The notes beneath the pieces were generated by a model. The model was not told the origin of the DNA. It made no database searches and worked only from the letters and a program-made list of their open reading frames with translations. From contig JAGDXP010000012.1 of assembly GCA_023256475.1 (NCBI GenBank), positions 62,001-126,000 on the forward strand: a stretch of DNA of 64,000 bases, given 5' to 3'. The DNA is from Thermoplasmata archaeon. GTDB taxonomy: Archaea; Thermoplasmatota; Thermoplasmata; Thermoplasmatales; GCA-001856825. Below, one piece after another: positions 34,388 to 43,438 of this stretch. Position 1 is the stretch's first letter; the number at the start of each line of letters is the position of its first letter. The translations under genes were made by a program, and so were the position numbers.

Positions 34388-35270
34388 CCCTATACCTCCT
34401 GGAAAATCTGTCCGGTATTTTTGTTATGGGATCATATTTGATGTTATCTCTTATAACTCTTTCAAGCAATTGCAGACCTTCAAAATTAAATCCATATCCT
34501 ATGGATAAATAGGATCTTCCACTTATCATACCTACGGGTTCTCCATCGACGAGGATAGTATTTTTGAAAACTGTGCCAGTAAGCAATTTTTTAGCCGAAC
34601 CTATGGTTACTGAGTTCTTCAAAAATCCTGATACTGTAGCTAATCCTCTCTTATCTCTATGTATCATACCATTCCCATCTATAATATTGAATTTATCATG
34701 TCTTATTAAATCCATGATAATTTCCCCCTCCCTGAGAAATAGATAATTTGGTATGTATGGAGATTTTGCCCGCTTTATGCTAAATTCAACGGTTCTTTCC
34801 TCCAAATCAAACGCTGCCCCTATACCGGTACGGCCTTCATAAGAAACATCAATTATATTAAAACCTCTGGGTTCAATTTCATTTATCAAATTTTCATCAT
34901 TTTCGATGCCTTTTAAAAAATTCCTAAACTTGATTAGCGGGTAGTCGGTTCTAAAGTCCCTAAATCTTACATTTTGGAAATCCTGAACTTTGCCGTTATT
35001 TATCTTTATTCCCTCGCTCCTAAGTCTTCTAATCTTTTCACTGACACCCAATGGATGCGTGAACCCTCCTACAGACCCATCGTTTCTTACAACCCTATGA
35101 CAGGGTACCTTAATTGGATCGTTATTTTCTGACAGCATTTCACCCACGGCCCTAGATGCTATAATATCTCCAAGTGCCACGGCAATATCTCCATAAGTAG
35201 TTACAAAGCCTTCCGGTATCTGGGCTACCAGTTTTTCAAATCTATCATAAATATCTGGTATCTCAATCAT
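34356..35270 (-). CDS. Fused O6-alkylguanine-DNA alkyltransferase / endonuclease V
   Basis: A 304-residue two-domain DNA repair protein. Residues 1-95 are the alkyltransferase active-site domain, with acceptor Cys in KVPCHRVVRNDGSVGGF and helix-turn-helix Arg in ASRAVGEML. It lacks the usual N-terminal half of AGT. Residues 110-304 are endonuclease V, with catalytic DVSYEG, YIPNYLFLREG and IDGNGMIHRDKRGLA, and the C-terminal YLSIGYGF. A bifunctional protein of this kind was described from Ferroplasma acidarmanus. One half removes alkyl groups; the other nicks near deaminated adenine (inosine). Its 5' end overlaps the RNase Z gene by four bases. Confidence 0.94.
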   Translation of the reverse strand: MIEIPDIYDRFEKLVAQIPEGFVTTYGDIAVALGDIIASRAVGEMLSENNDPIKVPCHRVVRNDGSVGGFTHPLGVSEKIRRLRSEGIKINNGKVQDFQNVRFRDFRTDYPLIKFRNFLKGIENDENLINEIEPRGFNIIDVSYEGRTGIGAAFDLEERTVEFSIKRAKSPYIPNYLFLREGEIIMDLIRHDKFNIIDGNGMIHRDKRGLATVSGFLKNSVTIGSAKKLLTGTVFKNTILVDGEPVGMISGRSYLSIGYGFNFEGLQLLERVIRDNIKYDPITKIPDRFSRRYRDEVLFNQNRL

Positions 35271-36175
35271 AAAGGCACTTCTATTTCCTGAAGGTCCTGT
35301 GAATCATAAGTTTCCGGGAACACCTCTCTGGCTTCATTTATGATAGGTGTAATATCATTATATCTAGGGCTGAAATGTATTAATATAAGTTTTTTAACAT
35401 TGGAAAGTTTAGCAATTTCAGCTGCATCCCTTCCTGTGGAATGTCCGTATTGGTTGATTTTATCGGCTAAACTTGATTCACCTGTTGCTTCATGGATTAA
35501 TACAGTAGAGTCTTTAAATAAATCCACTAATGAAAGATCTTTTCGTGTATCTCCAGAATAAGAAATCTTTCTACCGTAGCGTATTGAAGAGGATAGATCC
35601 TGTATCTTAATGATCTCTCCATTTATTTCTATATAACCTTCTCTGCGTATCCTTTCAAGTAATTTCTTTGGTATTTTTTTCTGCATTATCTTATTCTCAT
35701 CAAATCTATAATTATCCTTCTCCTTTATGGAATATGAGAGGGATGGAATAACATGATTTGACCTCTTATATGATACCTCATATTCTCCAAAATCGAGCTT
35801 TCCTTCATTCCCTAATTCCCTCACTCTAATTTCAAAAGACAGGTCATAATATCCCAATGATAGTGCAGACGTAACAATAACGTCCGCGCCCACCGGTCCA
35901 TAAATCTCAAGGGGATCTTTCCTTCCAAATAGGCTCATGGTTTGGATTAATCCAGGCAGGCCTAGGAAATGATCGCCGTGGAAATGAGTAATAAAGATTT
36001 TCTTAATCTTCATCAATGAGAGTGTACTTTTCATTAGTCTAACTTGAGTGTATTCTCCACAATCAAATAGAATAGCTTCATCATCTAGTCTTATAGCTAC
36101 TCCAGCGGTGCCTCGGAAGGGGGTAGGCCATGATCCTCCGGTTCCAAGAAGGTAAATTCTAATTGACGTTATCAT
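35267..36175 (-). CDS. rnz: Ribonuclease Z (tRNA 3' processing)
   Basis: A 302-residue metallo-beta-lactamase nuclease that trims tRNA 3' trailers. The zinc motif is THFHGDHFLGLPG, with ISYSGDTRKD and HSTGRDAAEIAK later, as in the short RNase Z form. The ATG at 36175 has a perfect GGTGA five bases upstream; the longer start at 36187 would remove that spacing. It overlaps thiI by 17 bp and AGT-EndoV by four bases, within a four-gene repair and tRNA operon. Confidence 0.95.
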   Translation of the reverse strand: MITSIRIYLLGTGGSWPTPFRGTAGVAIRLDDEAILFDCGEYTQVRLMKSTLSLMKIKKIFITHFHGDHFLGLPGLIQTMSLFGRKDPLEIYGPVGADVIVTSALSLGYYDLSFEIRVRELGNEGKLDFGEYEVSYKRSNHVIPSLSYSIKEKDNYRFDENKIMQKKIPKKLLERIRREGYIEINGEIIKIQDLSSSIRYGRKISYSGDTRKDLSLVDLFKDSTVLIHEATGESSLADKINQYGHSTGRDAAEIAKLSNVKKLILIHFSPRYNDITPIINEAREVFPETYDSQDLQEIEVPL

Positions 36176-37265
36176 GCGTTTCACCAATAATTTTGGCTTC
36201 TATTTCTAAAAACTCCTCTGAATCACTCCTGGTCTTGGGCCTAGGTGGAAGGAAGAAACAATCACAAGATGAAGCTACGGAAATAAAGATATCAAAAGCT
36301 CCTATCTTTTCAGAAATTCTCTCAATTTCCAGCTTATCAAATCCAATCAGTGGCCTGAAGATTGGGAAATGGAAATCAGATTCAATGGTAGCAAGATTGT
36401 CCAGAGTCTGGCTGGCCACCTGTCCTAGATTTTCTCCAGTGACTATGGCCCTTGCACCAATTTCCTTTGCGTATTTTTCGGCTTCCTTATACATTAAGTT
36501 CTTACAAAAGAGGCATGTCCATCTTTCCTTACCTTCCTTTCTTAATTTCAGTACTGTGGGTCCCAAAAGTTTTCTATGATCTACTATCTTGATTTCAATG
36601 GGATATGGACTATATTCTTCCAGCAATTCTTTATTCCTAAATACCTTCTCTAGCAATCTAGAACTCTGGAAGTAATGTATCAACGCTATTTCCATTCCTC
36701 TCTTTAGCATAAGGTAGGCTGCAACGGGTGAATCTATACCACCAGAGATTAAGACAACCCCCTTACCTTGAGTTCTGACTGGGATACCGCCTGGGCCCTC
36801 GTAAACATTATCATAAAAATATGCCCAGTCTTCTCCAATATCTAGGCCCAGGTTAATATCGTAGTTCTCCAAATCAACCTTTGCCTCAGGATTGTTTTTT
36901 AAAACTATTTCTCCTAAAATACCTGCGAATTCTTGGCTTGAATACGGGAAGTTCTTTGATCTTCTGTTTACACTAACTCTGAACTTTTTATTTACTCTTA
37001 GAGTTGAGAAGAATTTCTTGATTTCTTCAGGATCAGGTTGAAGTCTATTTACAATTGAGAATGAAGAAATTCCGAAAGTTTTCTGAAGTATGCCTTTGGC
37101 ATCCTCATCCGTACGTAAAACCAACCTTGCCTGCTCTATGCTTACTTCACCAGAAATACCTTTTTCATTCATTTTGGCTTTTATGTTTCTAGCAAGTAGT
37201 CCTTCAAAGAAGGATCTGTTATCGCCTTTTGTCCCTATCTCTGAGTATCTTATTAAATAGAGCAT
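36159..37265 (-). CDS. thiI: tRNA 4-thiouridine sulfurtransferase ThiI
   Basis: A 368-residue enzyme that activates uridine-8 of tRNA with ATP and inserts sulfur. The N-terminal ferredoxin-like and THUMP region includes YLIRYSEIGTKGDNR, and the PP-loop is LISGGIDSPVAAYL. WTCLFCKNLMY holds a CxxC. The rhodanese domain of the E. coli enzyme is absent, as is usual in archaea, so sulfur must come from another donor. The ATG at 37265 gives the family-like start MLYLIRYSEIG; one at 37286 is possible. It heads the thiI-rnz-AGT/EndoV-truA operon. Confidence 0.93.
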   Translation of the reverse strand: MLYLIRYSEIGTKGDNRSFFEGLLARNIKAKMNEKGISGEVSIEQARLVLRTDEDAKGILQKTFGISSFSIVNRLQPDPEEIKKFFSTLRVNKKFRVSVNRRSKNFPYSSQEFAGILGEIVLKNNPEAKVDLENYDINLGLDIGEDWAYFYDNVYEGPGGIPVRTQGKGVVLISGGIDSPVAAYLMLKRGMEIALIHYFQSSRLLEKVFRNKELLEEYSPYPIEIKIVDHRKLLGPTVLKLRKEGKERWTCLFCKNLMYKEAEKYAKEIGARAIVTGENLGQVASQTLDNLATIESDFHFPIFRPLIGFDKLEIERISEKIGAFDIFISVASSCDCFFLPPRPKTRSDSEEFLEIEAKIIGETHDNVN

Positions 37266-37321
37266 CAGGAGATTAAATAAAATCATTATTTAACATTATT
37301 TTCATTGGACCGTTAAAATTT

Positions 37322-37849
37322 TCAATTGAGTGCAAAATTTATCTGACCCACCGTAGGAGAATACGTTATAGTTAGCATCTCACCATGTAAGTCAGCTGTA
37401 GAAATAATGATAATCTGTCCTTGATTGGCTACATAGTTCGAATTCCCAGGATGAATAAATGGAGGCAATATAAGATTCCCAAACTCTGATGTGGCCTGAT
37501 TATTTGGATTGATTATTAGGTAGGAATATCCATTGTACTTGCTTTTAGAAGGCGGGATGCCATTTATTGATATATGGAATTCGTTAATGTTCGTTATATT
37601 TTTTGGGCTAGTGTAATAAAGCGTGAGATTATAAATATAAAATTCCAATTTGCCGGTACCATTTTCTATAAATACGATCGAGCTATTTGTTTCATTAATG
37701 TAACCCTCAATAGGGACCTTGCTAATACCCTGGAGTAAATTAAATGAATATATTAGGAGCGCTATGGATAATATTATGGTTATGGCGATCATTAATAATA
37801 TACCAACTATAGAGGAAACCGCCTCCTCATTCTCATATACAGGTTTCAT
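37322..37849 (-). CDS. Archaeal type IV pilin-like protein
   Basis: A 175-residue protein with the archaeal pilin N-terminal pattern. A short charged leader (MKPVYENEEA) is followed by VSSIVGILLMIAITIILSIA, a hydrophobic helix that normally packs the filament core. The Glu-rich boundary is the expected prepilin peptidase context. The remainder is beta-rich and Asn/Ser-rich, outside the cell. No pilus ATPase, platform protein or peptidase is nearby, so assembly genes must be elsewhere. It may instead be an unassembled surface protein. Confidence 0.8.
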   Translation of the reverse strand: MKPVYENEEAVSSIVGILLMIAITIILSIALLIYSFNLLQGISKVPIEGYINETNSSIVFIENGTGKLEFYIYNLTLYYTSPKNITNINEFHISINGIPPSKSKYNGYSYLIINPNNQATSEFGNLILPPFIHPGNSNYVANQGQIIIISTADLHGEMLTITYSPTVGQINFALN

Positions 37850-38001
37850 TTATACATCTAATTTTATCAAATATAATAATTTTATTGCATATAGATTTTT
37901 CCAACTCCAAGTAATTATAGAATTATTCAGCCAACAAGTCGCGAATGAAGCAAAATATATTGAGGCGAAAAACTTTATTTCAGAGGATAATATTTTCTTA
38001 A

Positions 38002-38373
38002 ATGTCCCAGGTGTTTGAAGATACCAACTTGGAGAATAGGATCCTTGAGTTTGCTCATGATATCAAGAAATACAATTTATTTAGATATCTTGGGTTAATT
38101 GTAGGTCTCTCAGGGACAGGGATTGGTTATTACATAATTTATCTTGCCGAAGTGAATTTTTCAGCATTTTTTAAGATCGGAATGAATCTCTTTATCATAA
38201 TGATGGCATTGATTTTCATTGGTTATGGAATGATCATATACTGGCGCATAAGGTATCGTCAGGTCGTAGAAAGGATTGTAAATAAGAGTTTCAGGGATAT
38301 GACTCCAAATGAACTCAATGCAATCAGAAAGAAAATAAAACATGTGATTAAAGAAAAATATTCAATGAAATAG
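38002..38373 (+). CDS. Two-helix membrane protein, unknown
   Basis: A 123-residue protein with two hydrophobic helices (about residues 28-48 and 57-78), a soluble N-terminal stretch and a basic C-terminal helix. No family was recognised. It is divergent from the pilin-like gene across about 150 bp of AT-rich DNA, and the remnant region follows. Confidence 0.65.
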   Translation: MSQVFEDTNLENRILEFAHDIKKYNLFRYLGLIVGLSGTGIGYYIIYLAEVNFSAFFKIGMNLFIIMMALIFIGYGMIIYWRIRYRQVVERIVNKSFRDMTPNELNAIRKKIKHVIKEKYSMK

Positions 38374-38835
38374 GTTAAAAAAAGAAACAAAATTTTAAAT
38401 TGAATGGAAAATCTTAGCCCGAAACGACAGTAGTCTTCACAAAAGATTATAATTTTTTTATTATTCTCCGAAATAAAATCTTAGTCACTAAAACTAACTT
38501 CTCATAAAGAGCAATTAAATAGTTTCTGAAACTTTAATATGATTTAATGAAGTTTTGCAATAACTATCCGGAGGGTCATGATTAAGCTACCCTTATAGTA
38601 ATATAAATTGCAACAAAATCTTAGCGTTAAAATTATATGAAATTTGGCTATAATCGATGGGATAATTTAAATTATCATGTTCCACTAAACACAGAGCTTA
38701 ATTATTTCAAAAATGAACTGTTCCTATCCGGCTTTAAGTGAGGATAGAGACATGGATAATTTGTAAATTTGCATCATTGATTCTTGAAATTTGGCTAAAT
38801 TATTTTATTTAGAAACAATTCTATGGTTGATAAAA
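38374..38835. other. AT-rich region without a recognisable gene
   Basis: About 460 bp with no open frame of note and no clear RNA. Poly-A and poly-T tracts and short inverted repeats are present, but none stands out. It precedes the transposase-like remnant, and may be older, further decayed parts of the same element. Confidence 0.5.
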
Positions 38836-39216
38836 TAACGAAGCATTTTTTATCCTTTTCCCGTTATTTCTTCAATGATTTCTATAATGGCCATTATACC
38901 TTCTAATCCAATAATGGAGATAAAGGAATTTCATGGACATGACCTAGTTCAGAATAAGTAGATCAACTTTAATTTTCAAGGAGTATAATGAATGTATAAT
39001 ATTTCACAATTTGATCTCTATCTTTCACTTTCCACTTAATTTTACGCCGATCCTGTCACTGACGTTCCTCTATATGGGTCTAAAGATCAAACAACCTTTA
39101 TTCATTATCATGCCATTACGCAGGAAGTTCCTTTATTTGTCCTTGATCAAGAATTAATCTATAGGAAGCTCGAACCCATATGGATTGCCTTTTTAGTCAG
39201 CCCTACTATCAAATAA
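38836..39216 (+). mobile_element. Decayed transposase-like remnant
   Basis: In one frame two protein-like pieces are separated by stops. Bases 38860-38961 read PVISSM...AIIPSNPIMEIKEF and then stop. Bases 39046-39216 read ADPVTDVPLYGSKDQTTF and end after PLFVLDQELIYRKLEP. The pieces recall the IPxNPR segment and the RLF-SELYRKLYK-like 3' part of IS-type DDE transposases. Stops occur at 38959, 38986, 38989 and 39037. No terminal inverted repeats were found. This is recognition by eye of a degraded sequence, so the family is uncertain. The relic ends about 30 bp from tRNA-Thr. Confidence 0.4.
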
Positions 39217-39244
39217 GAAAAACACTGGTAAGTAAGGATATTAA

Positions 39245-39319
39245 AGCCACCGACGGGATTTGGACCCGCGACCTCGTGCTTACCAAGCACGCGCTCGTAC
39301 CAGGCTGAGCTACGGTGGC
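39245..39319 (-). tRNA. tRNA-Thr (GGT)
   Basis: Read on the minus strand, acceptor GCCACCG pairs with CGGTGGC, the anticodon stem CGTGC/GCACG holds loop TTGGTAA with anticodon GGT, and the T arm is CGGGTCCAAATCCCG. The discriminator is T, as in archaeal tRNA-Thr. No intron. CCA is not encoded. Confidence 0.95.
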
Positions 39320-39417
39320 ATTTCAAGCGTTCGGTAATCCATAGAGGATATAATAAATTTTTTAGGCACTAGGCAGAAAAATGCAATCATTATTATGCAC
39401 ATTCTAATTAAGATACC

Positions 39418-39747
39418 ATGTGCCAGAGTTTAGAATTAAAGGAAATATTGAGGATTGAAACCACGTTCTCCAGCAAAGGGGAGGCAAGTGAATTTATTGA
39501 GGAACTCCTCCGGGAAAAATTAATCGCATGTGCACAATCCTTTCCAATAGAAAGCGCATACTGGTGGAAGGGTAACATCGAAAGGTCAAGTGAAATATTG
39601 GTAATTTTGAAACTCAGCAAAGAAAATCTTAATGAAGTCCTTAAAAAATTCAGAGGTCATCCTTATGAGATACCTGAGATAACCATAATAAATGTAAAGA
39701 CCACGGTAGACTATGGAAATTGGGTAGAGAGTGTTAAATCCATTTAG
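39418..39747 (+). CDS. cutA: CutA1-like protein
   Basis: A 109-residue trimeric-type protein. Family landmarks are ACAQSFPIESAYWWKGNIE and GHPYEIPEITII. CutA1 has been linked to divalent-cation tolerance, but its biochemical role is unsettled. It stands alone between tRNA-Thr and the fix operon. Confidence 0.9.
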   Translation: MCQSLELKEILRIETTFSSKGEASEFIEELLREKLIACAQSFPIESAYWWKGNIERSSEILVILKLSKENLNEVLKKFRGHPYEIPEITIINVKTTVDYGNWVESVKSI

Positions 39748-40020
39748 GTTCATGGTAGGTTGGTAGGTTTGCAAATAATTATAATCAATATAATTTCGAT
39801 TAATTGATATGTGAAGTAAAATTGTTGCAACAAGAATTGAAGTGAAATTTTCTATGATTAGAAGCAAATATCTAAAATAGAAATTTAGGAATAATTGAGG
39901 GTGTGATATTGATATGTGACCAATTCCTACATTTTATTAAATTCATTAATTGAATTAAATTTAATAAGTATCTGTTAAACTCAAATAAGTGATATATATG
40001 CAATAGTGATTACTGAGCGA
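39748..40020. promoter_or_regulatory. AT-rich leader of the fix operon
   Basis: About 270 bp without a gene. A direct repeat GGTAGGTT-GGTAGGTT occurs near 39754. A TATA-like AATTAAATTTAATAAG near 39952-39967 is a reasonable promoter for fixC, whose ATG is about 55 bp further on. Confidence 0.35.
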
Positions 40021-41310
40021 ATGTCAGATTTTGATGCCATAGTGGTAGGTGCAGGTAATGCAGGATCATCTGCAGCAATTTATATGGCCAACAAGGGTTT
40101 AAATGTCCTTCTTGTTGATAGAGCTGACCCTCCTGGTGCTAAAAATCTTTCTGGTGGCGTATTATGGGGCAACGACCTTGCCCAAATCTTACCTAAATGG
40201 CAGTCAGAAGCACCGCTGGAGAGATTCATCAATAATAAAAAACTGGGATTTTTAACAGAAAAATCTTCATTCATGTTAGATTTCAAGACGCAAATTTTTG
40301 AGGAAAATAAGGTTGGTTACACAGTATTGAGGTCAAAATTTGATCCTTGGTTGGCAAAAAAGGCAAAGGAAGCCGGTGCGTTAGTGATTCCTGGCATAAC
40401 AGTGGAATCATTAGCAATTAAGGATAGAAAGGTAATTGGCATTGTTGAATCTGGTGATACCATTACTGCAGACGTAACTTTACTCGCCGAAGGCGTTAAT
40501 GCAAGGTTGGCAATAGAAGCGGGACTTAAGAGGCCTCTGAGGGATTCAGATGTGTCTCTGGGAATTAAAGAAATAATAAAGCTAAGCCCACAAAAGATAG
40601 AGGATAGGTTCAACCTAAAAAATAATTCTGGCGTTGCATCTGAATATATATTGGGCTTCCTGGGAGAATTAAATGTAGGAGGTTTCTTATATACTAACAA
40701 GGACAGTATTTCTCTAGGTGTTGTAGTGCCTATGGAAAATTTACGTGAAAATGGAGTAACTCACAGTTATGACTTAATCGAGATGTTTAAGGAGCATCCA
40801 AGTATTGCACCACTGATTGAGGGAGGACAGGTTGCAGAATATGGAGCCCACCTGATCCCAGAGGGTGGTCTTGAAATGATGCCAAAGCTATATGGAAACG
40901 GATATATGATACTCGGGGATGCAGCTGGATTTGCATTCAGTAACGGATTGGTTTTGCAGGGTATGAATTATGCTATATTGTCAGGAATCAAGGCAGCGGA
41001 AACGGCAGTTGAAGCCAAGTTAAGGAATAATTTCTCAGAGCAATCATTGTCCGCTTATGAGGAAAAATTAAACAGTACTTATGTTTTGAAAGATCTTAAG
41101 ACATTCAAGGACATAAGGAAGGTTACAAATAATCCTATGATGTACAACACCTATCCAAAATTGCTCGAATCGATTATGTTAGAAACTCTATGGGAGCGTG
41201 GACAGCCAAAGAAGAAAATAAGGGATGTACTGAGTAGTTGCGCTTCGAATTTGAATATGGGCAAGATAAAGACCCTCAAGGAATTTTATTATATTTATAG
41301 GAGGATGTAA
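40021..41310 (+). CDS. fixC: FixC-like electron-transfer flavoprotein:quinone oxidoreductase
   Basis: A 429-residue FAD protein of the geranylgeranyl-reductase-like/ETF-QO group. The FAD loop is VVGAGNAGSSAAIYM, DRADPPGAKNLSGGVLWG follows, and GDAAGFAFSNGLVLQGMN holds the second FAD motif. It passes electrons from the FixAB flavoprotein to membrane quinone. The ATG at 40021 (MSDFDAIVVG) is chosen over a GTG at 40006. It is the first gene of fixC-fixX-fixA-fixB. Confidence 0.92.
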   Translation: MSDFDAIVVGAGNAGSSAAIYMANKGLNVLLVDRADPPGAKNLSGGVLWGNDLAQILPKWQSEAPLERFINNKKLGFLTEKSSFMLDFKTQIFEENKVGYTVLRSKFDPWLAKKAKEAGALVIPGITVESLAIKDRKVIGIVESGDTITADVTLLAEGVNARLAIEAGLKRPLRDSDVSLGIKEIIKLSPQKIEDRFNLKNNSGVASEYILGFLGELNVGGFLYTNKDSISLGVVVPMENLRENGVTHSYDLIEMFKEHPSIAPLIEGGQVAEYGAHLIPEGGLEMMPKLYGNGYMILGDAAGFAFSNGLVLQGMNYAILSGIKAAETAVEAKLRNNFSEQSLSAYEEKLNSTYVLKDLKTFKDIRKVTNNPMMYNTYPKLLESIMLETLWERGQPKKKIRDVLSSCASNLNMGKIKTLKEFYYIYRRM

Positions 41311-41312
41311 AA

Positions 41313-41588
41313 ATGATGGATATTAAAGAAAGACTAGGTACTTTAAAATATGATGTGGACAAGGAATATGCACACATTACAGTGGATGAAAAGATCTGTG
41401 AAAAATGTCCCCATCATTTCTGTGTGATGGCCTGTCCGGCACAATGTTATACCTTGCAAAACGGCAAGTTGATTTTTAATTACGAGGATTGTGTTGAATG
41501 TGGCACATGCTCCATAGCATGCGATCAGGGATCAGTTACATGGCATTACCCAAAAGCTGGAAAGGGTGTTATATACAAATATGGGTGA
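41313..41588 (+). CDS. fixX: FixX-like ferredoxin
   Basis: A 91-residue iron-sulfur protein. CEKCPHHFCVMACPAQC and CVECGTCSIAC give the Cys set of ETF-QO-type ferredoxin domains, enough for one [4Fe-4S] cluster with part of a second motif. It partners FixC, whose gene ends two bases before. The start may be the ATG at 41313 or 41316. Confidence 0.92.
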   Translation: MMDIKERLGTLKYDVDKEYAHITVDEKICEKCPHHFCVMACPAQCYTLQNGKLIFNYEDCVECGTCSIACDQGSVTWHYPKAGKGVIYKYG

Positions 41589-41594
41589 TGTGAA

Positions 41595-42380
41595 GTGCTA
41601 AGGATGGCTGTAATGATAAAGCAGGTTCCAGATAGCCAAGACATTACAATTGATCCAGTCACAAAAACGCTCAATAGGACTCAGGCCAGAAACATAGTGA
41701 ATCCTCCAGATATGAATGCCCTTGAAGCTGCACTGCAATTGAAAGACAAGTATGGCGGAGAAATTACGGTAATTACTATGGGTCCGCCTATGGCTGATTC
41801 CGCCTTACTGGAGTGTACCTCAAGAGGAGCAGATAAGGCAGTACTGGTTACTGACAGAGTATTTGCGGGTGCAGATACATGGCCAACATCATTTACATTA
41901 GCCACTACTGCAGAATATTTAGGTGGTTTTGATATAATATTTTGCGGAGAGGAAACCACTGATTCATCCACAGGGCATGTGGGTCCAGGAATTGCTGAAT
42001 TTTTAGGCGTGGAGCAGGCAACATATATCCACAGCATAGATTATCAGGATCCTTACTTCATTGTAGAAAGAGAAATTGAAGGCGCTGTGGAAACACTTAA
42101 AATAGGAAAGCCGGCGGTAGTCACTGTGGTTCTCAATGCCAACAACCCAAGAAAGCCAACTCTTAAAAGGAAGATTGAAGCCTTTAGGAAAGGAGTGATA
42201 ACAATCACAAACAAGGAACTCAAGCTCAGGCCAGAATGTGTGGGATTGAAAGGATCACCCACTGTTGTAAAAGATATGAAGACAATCGTTGACAAACCCA
42301 AAGATACAGTTAAGGTAGGTCCGGAGGAAATTCCAAAGGTAGTTGAAGTTTTAACTCAAAGGGGGATTTTAAAATGTTAA
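41595..42380 (+). CDS. fixA: Electron-transfer flavoprotein beta subunit (FixA)
   Basis: A 261-residue subunit. MAVMIKQVPDSQDITIDP opens the protein, and NPPDMNALEAALQLKDK with VITMGPPMADSALLECTSRGADKAVL is diagnostic, as is GEETTDSSTGHVGPGIAE. It forms a heterodimer with FixB that takes electrons from acyl-CoA or other dehydrogenases. GGTGA six bases before the GTG at 41595 supports that start (the ATG at 41604 is the alternative). Confidence 0.94.
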   Translation: MLRMAVMIKQVPDSQDITIDPVTKTLNRTQARNIVNPPDMNALEAALQLKDKYGGEITVITMGPPMADSALLECTSRGADKAVLVTDRVFAGADTWPTSFTLATTAEYLGGFDIIFCGEETTDSSTGHVGPGIAEFLGVEQATYIHSIDYQDPYFIVEREIEGAVETLKIGKPAVVTVVLNANNPRKPTLKRKIEAFRKGVITITNKELKLRPECVGLKGSPTVVKDMKTIVDKPKDTVKVGPEEIPKVVEVLTQRGILKC

Positions 42381-43438
42381 ACGAGAGATGCTCCGATCCA
42401 CCGAAAGATCCAGAGAATTTTAAGGACTTCTGGGTATTCCTCGAACAGAACGATGGAAAACTCTCAAGGGTAGCATTAGAAATGGCAGGTATAGGAAGGA
42501 AATTAGCAGATAAGTCGGGTGAAAAATTGGTGGGAGTCCTTCTTGCAGATGATTCAGGATACGATATGGCAAAGACAGCATTTGAGTATGGAATAGATAA
42601 GGTCATATTCGTGAAAAACCCAGTTTTAAGACATTATAGAACGATACCATATTCAACAATCATAGGTGACCTTATAAAAGAGAGGAAGCCTAACTACTTC
42701 ATACTTGGTGCTACGCACAACGGTAGGGATTTAGCATCTAGAATTGCTGTGAAGGTAACCACAGGAATAACTGCAGACTGCACTGAACTTGATGTAGACC
42801 CAGCAAAGAAATTACTAGAAGCAAGGAGGCCAGCCTTCGGTGGAGCAATTCTGGCAAGCATCCTTTGTGCAAGACACAAGCCACAGATGGCAAGCGCAAG
42901 GCCCGGAATATTCAAGCCTATAGATCCTGTTCCAGGAAGGAAAGGGGAATTGGAGGTAATCGAAAGCAATCTGAAAGAAGATGATGTCGTTTCAAAAGTA
43001 ATTTCAGTAGTAACAAAGGAAGAGGTAGACATAACAACATCAGACATTGTGGTTGCCGGTGGACTCGGACTAGGTAAAAAAGAGGGTTTCGCTATGCTAG
43101 AGGAGCTTGCTAAAGAACTTGGTGGAATAGTGGCTGCCTCTAGGCCGGCTGTAGATGCCGGGTGGATAACAAGAGATAGACAAGTGGGTCAAACAGGAAA
43201 GACTGTTAATCCCAAGCTGTACATTGCAGTTGGAATTTCAGGCGCAATTCAGCATATAGCTGGTATGAAGGGATCCGAATTTGTAATTTCAATAAATAAG
43301 GACCCATCTGCACCCATAATGAAATATTCTGATATTGCAATAATAGGAGACGCTTACGAAATTGTTCCGAAACTAATAGAGGATATAAGGAAAGCAAAAG
43401 CAGGCTTAAAGAACAATGCAACAGCAAAGCCCCAGTGA
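42374..43438 (+). CDS. fixB: Electron-transfer flavoprotein alpha subunit (FixB)
   Basis: A 354-residue subunit. The C-terminal FAD domain has ASRPAVDAGWITRDRQVGQTG, LYIAVGISGAIQHIAGM and SINKDPSAPIMKYSDI, all diagnostic. Its start overlaps fixA by seven bases. FixABCX complexes of nitrogen fixers bifurcate electrons; here no nitrogenase genes are visible, so beta-oxidation or related electron transfer to quinone is more likely. Confidence 0.95.
   Translation: MLNERCSDPPKDPENFKDFWVFLEQNDGKLSRVALEMAGIGRKLADKSGEKLVGVLLADDSGYDMAKTAFEYGIDKVIFVKNPVLRHYRTIPYSTIIGDLIKERKPNYFILGATHNGRDLASRIAVKVTTGITADCTELDVDPAKKLLEARRPAFGGAILASILCARHKPQMASARPGIFKPIDPVPGRKGELEVIESNLKEDDVVSKVISVVTKEEVDITTSDIVVAGGLGLGKKEGFAMLEELAKELGGIVAASRPAVDAGWITRDRQVGQTGKTVNPKLYIAVGISGAIQHIAGMKGSEFVISINKDPSAPIMKYSDIAIIGDAYEIVPKLIEDIRKAKAGLKNNATAKPQ

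Noticed and set aside
39748-40020. Small gene or RNA in the AT-rich space before fixC
   Set aside because: Frames are short and broken and no stable fold stands out; only a short direct repeat and a promoter-like element are visible.
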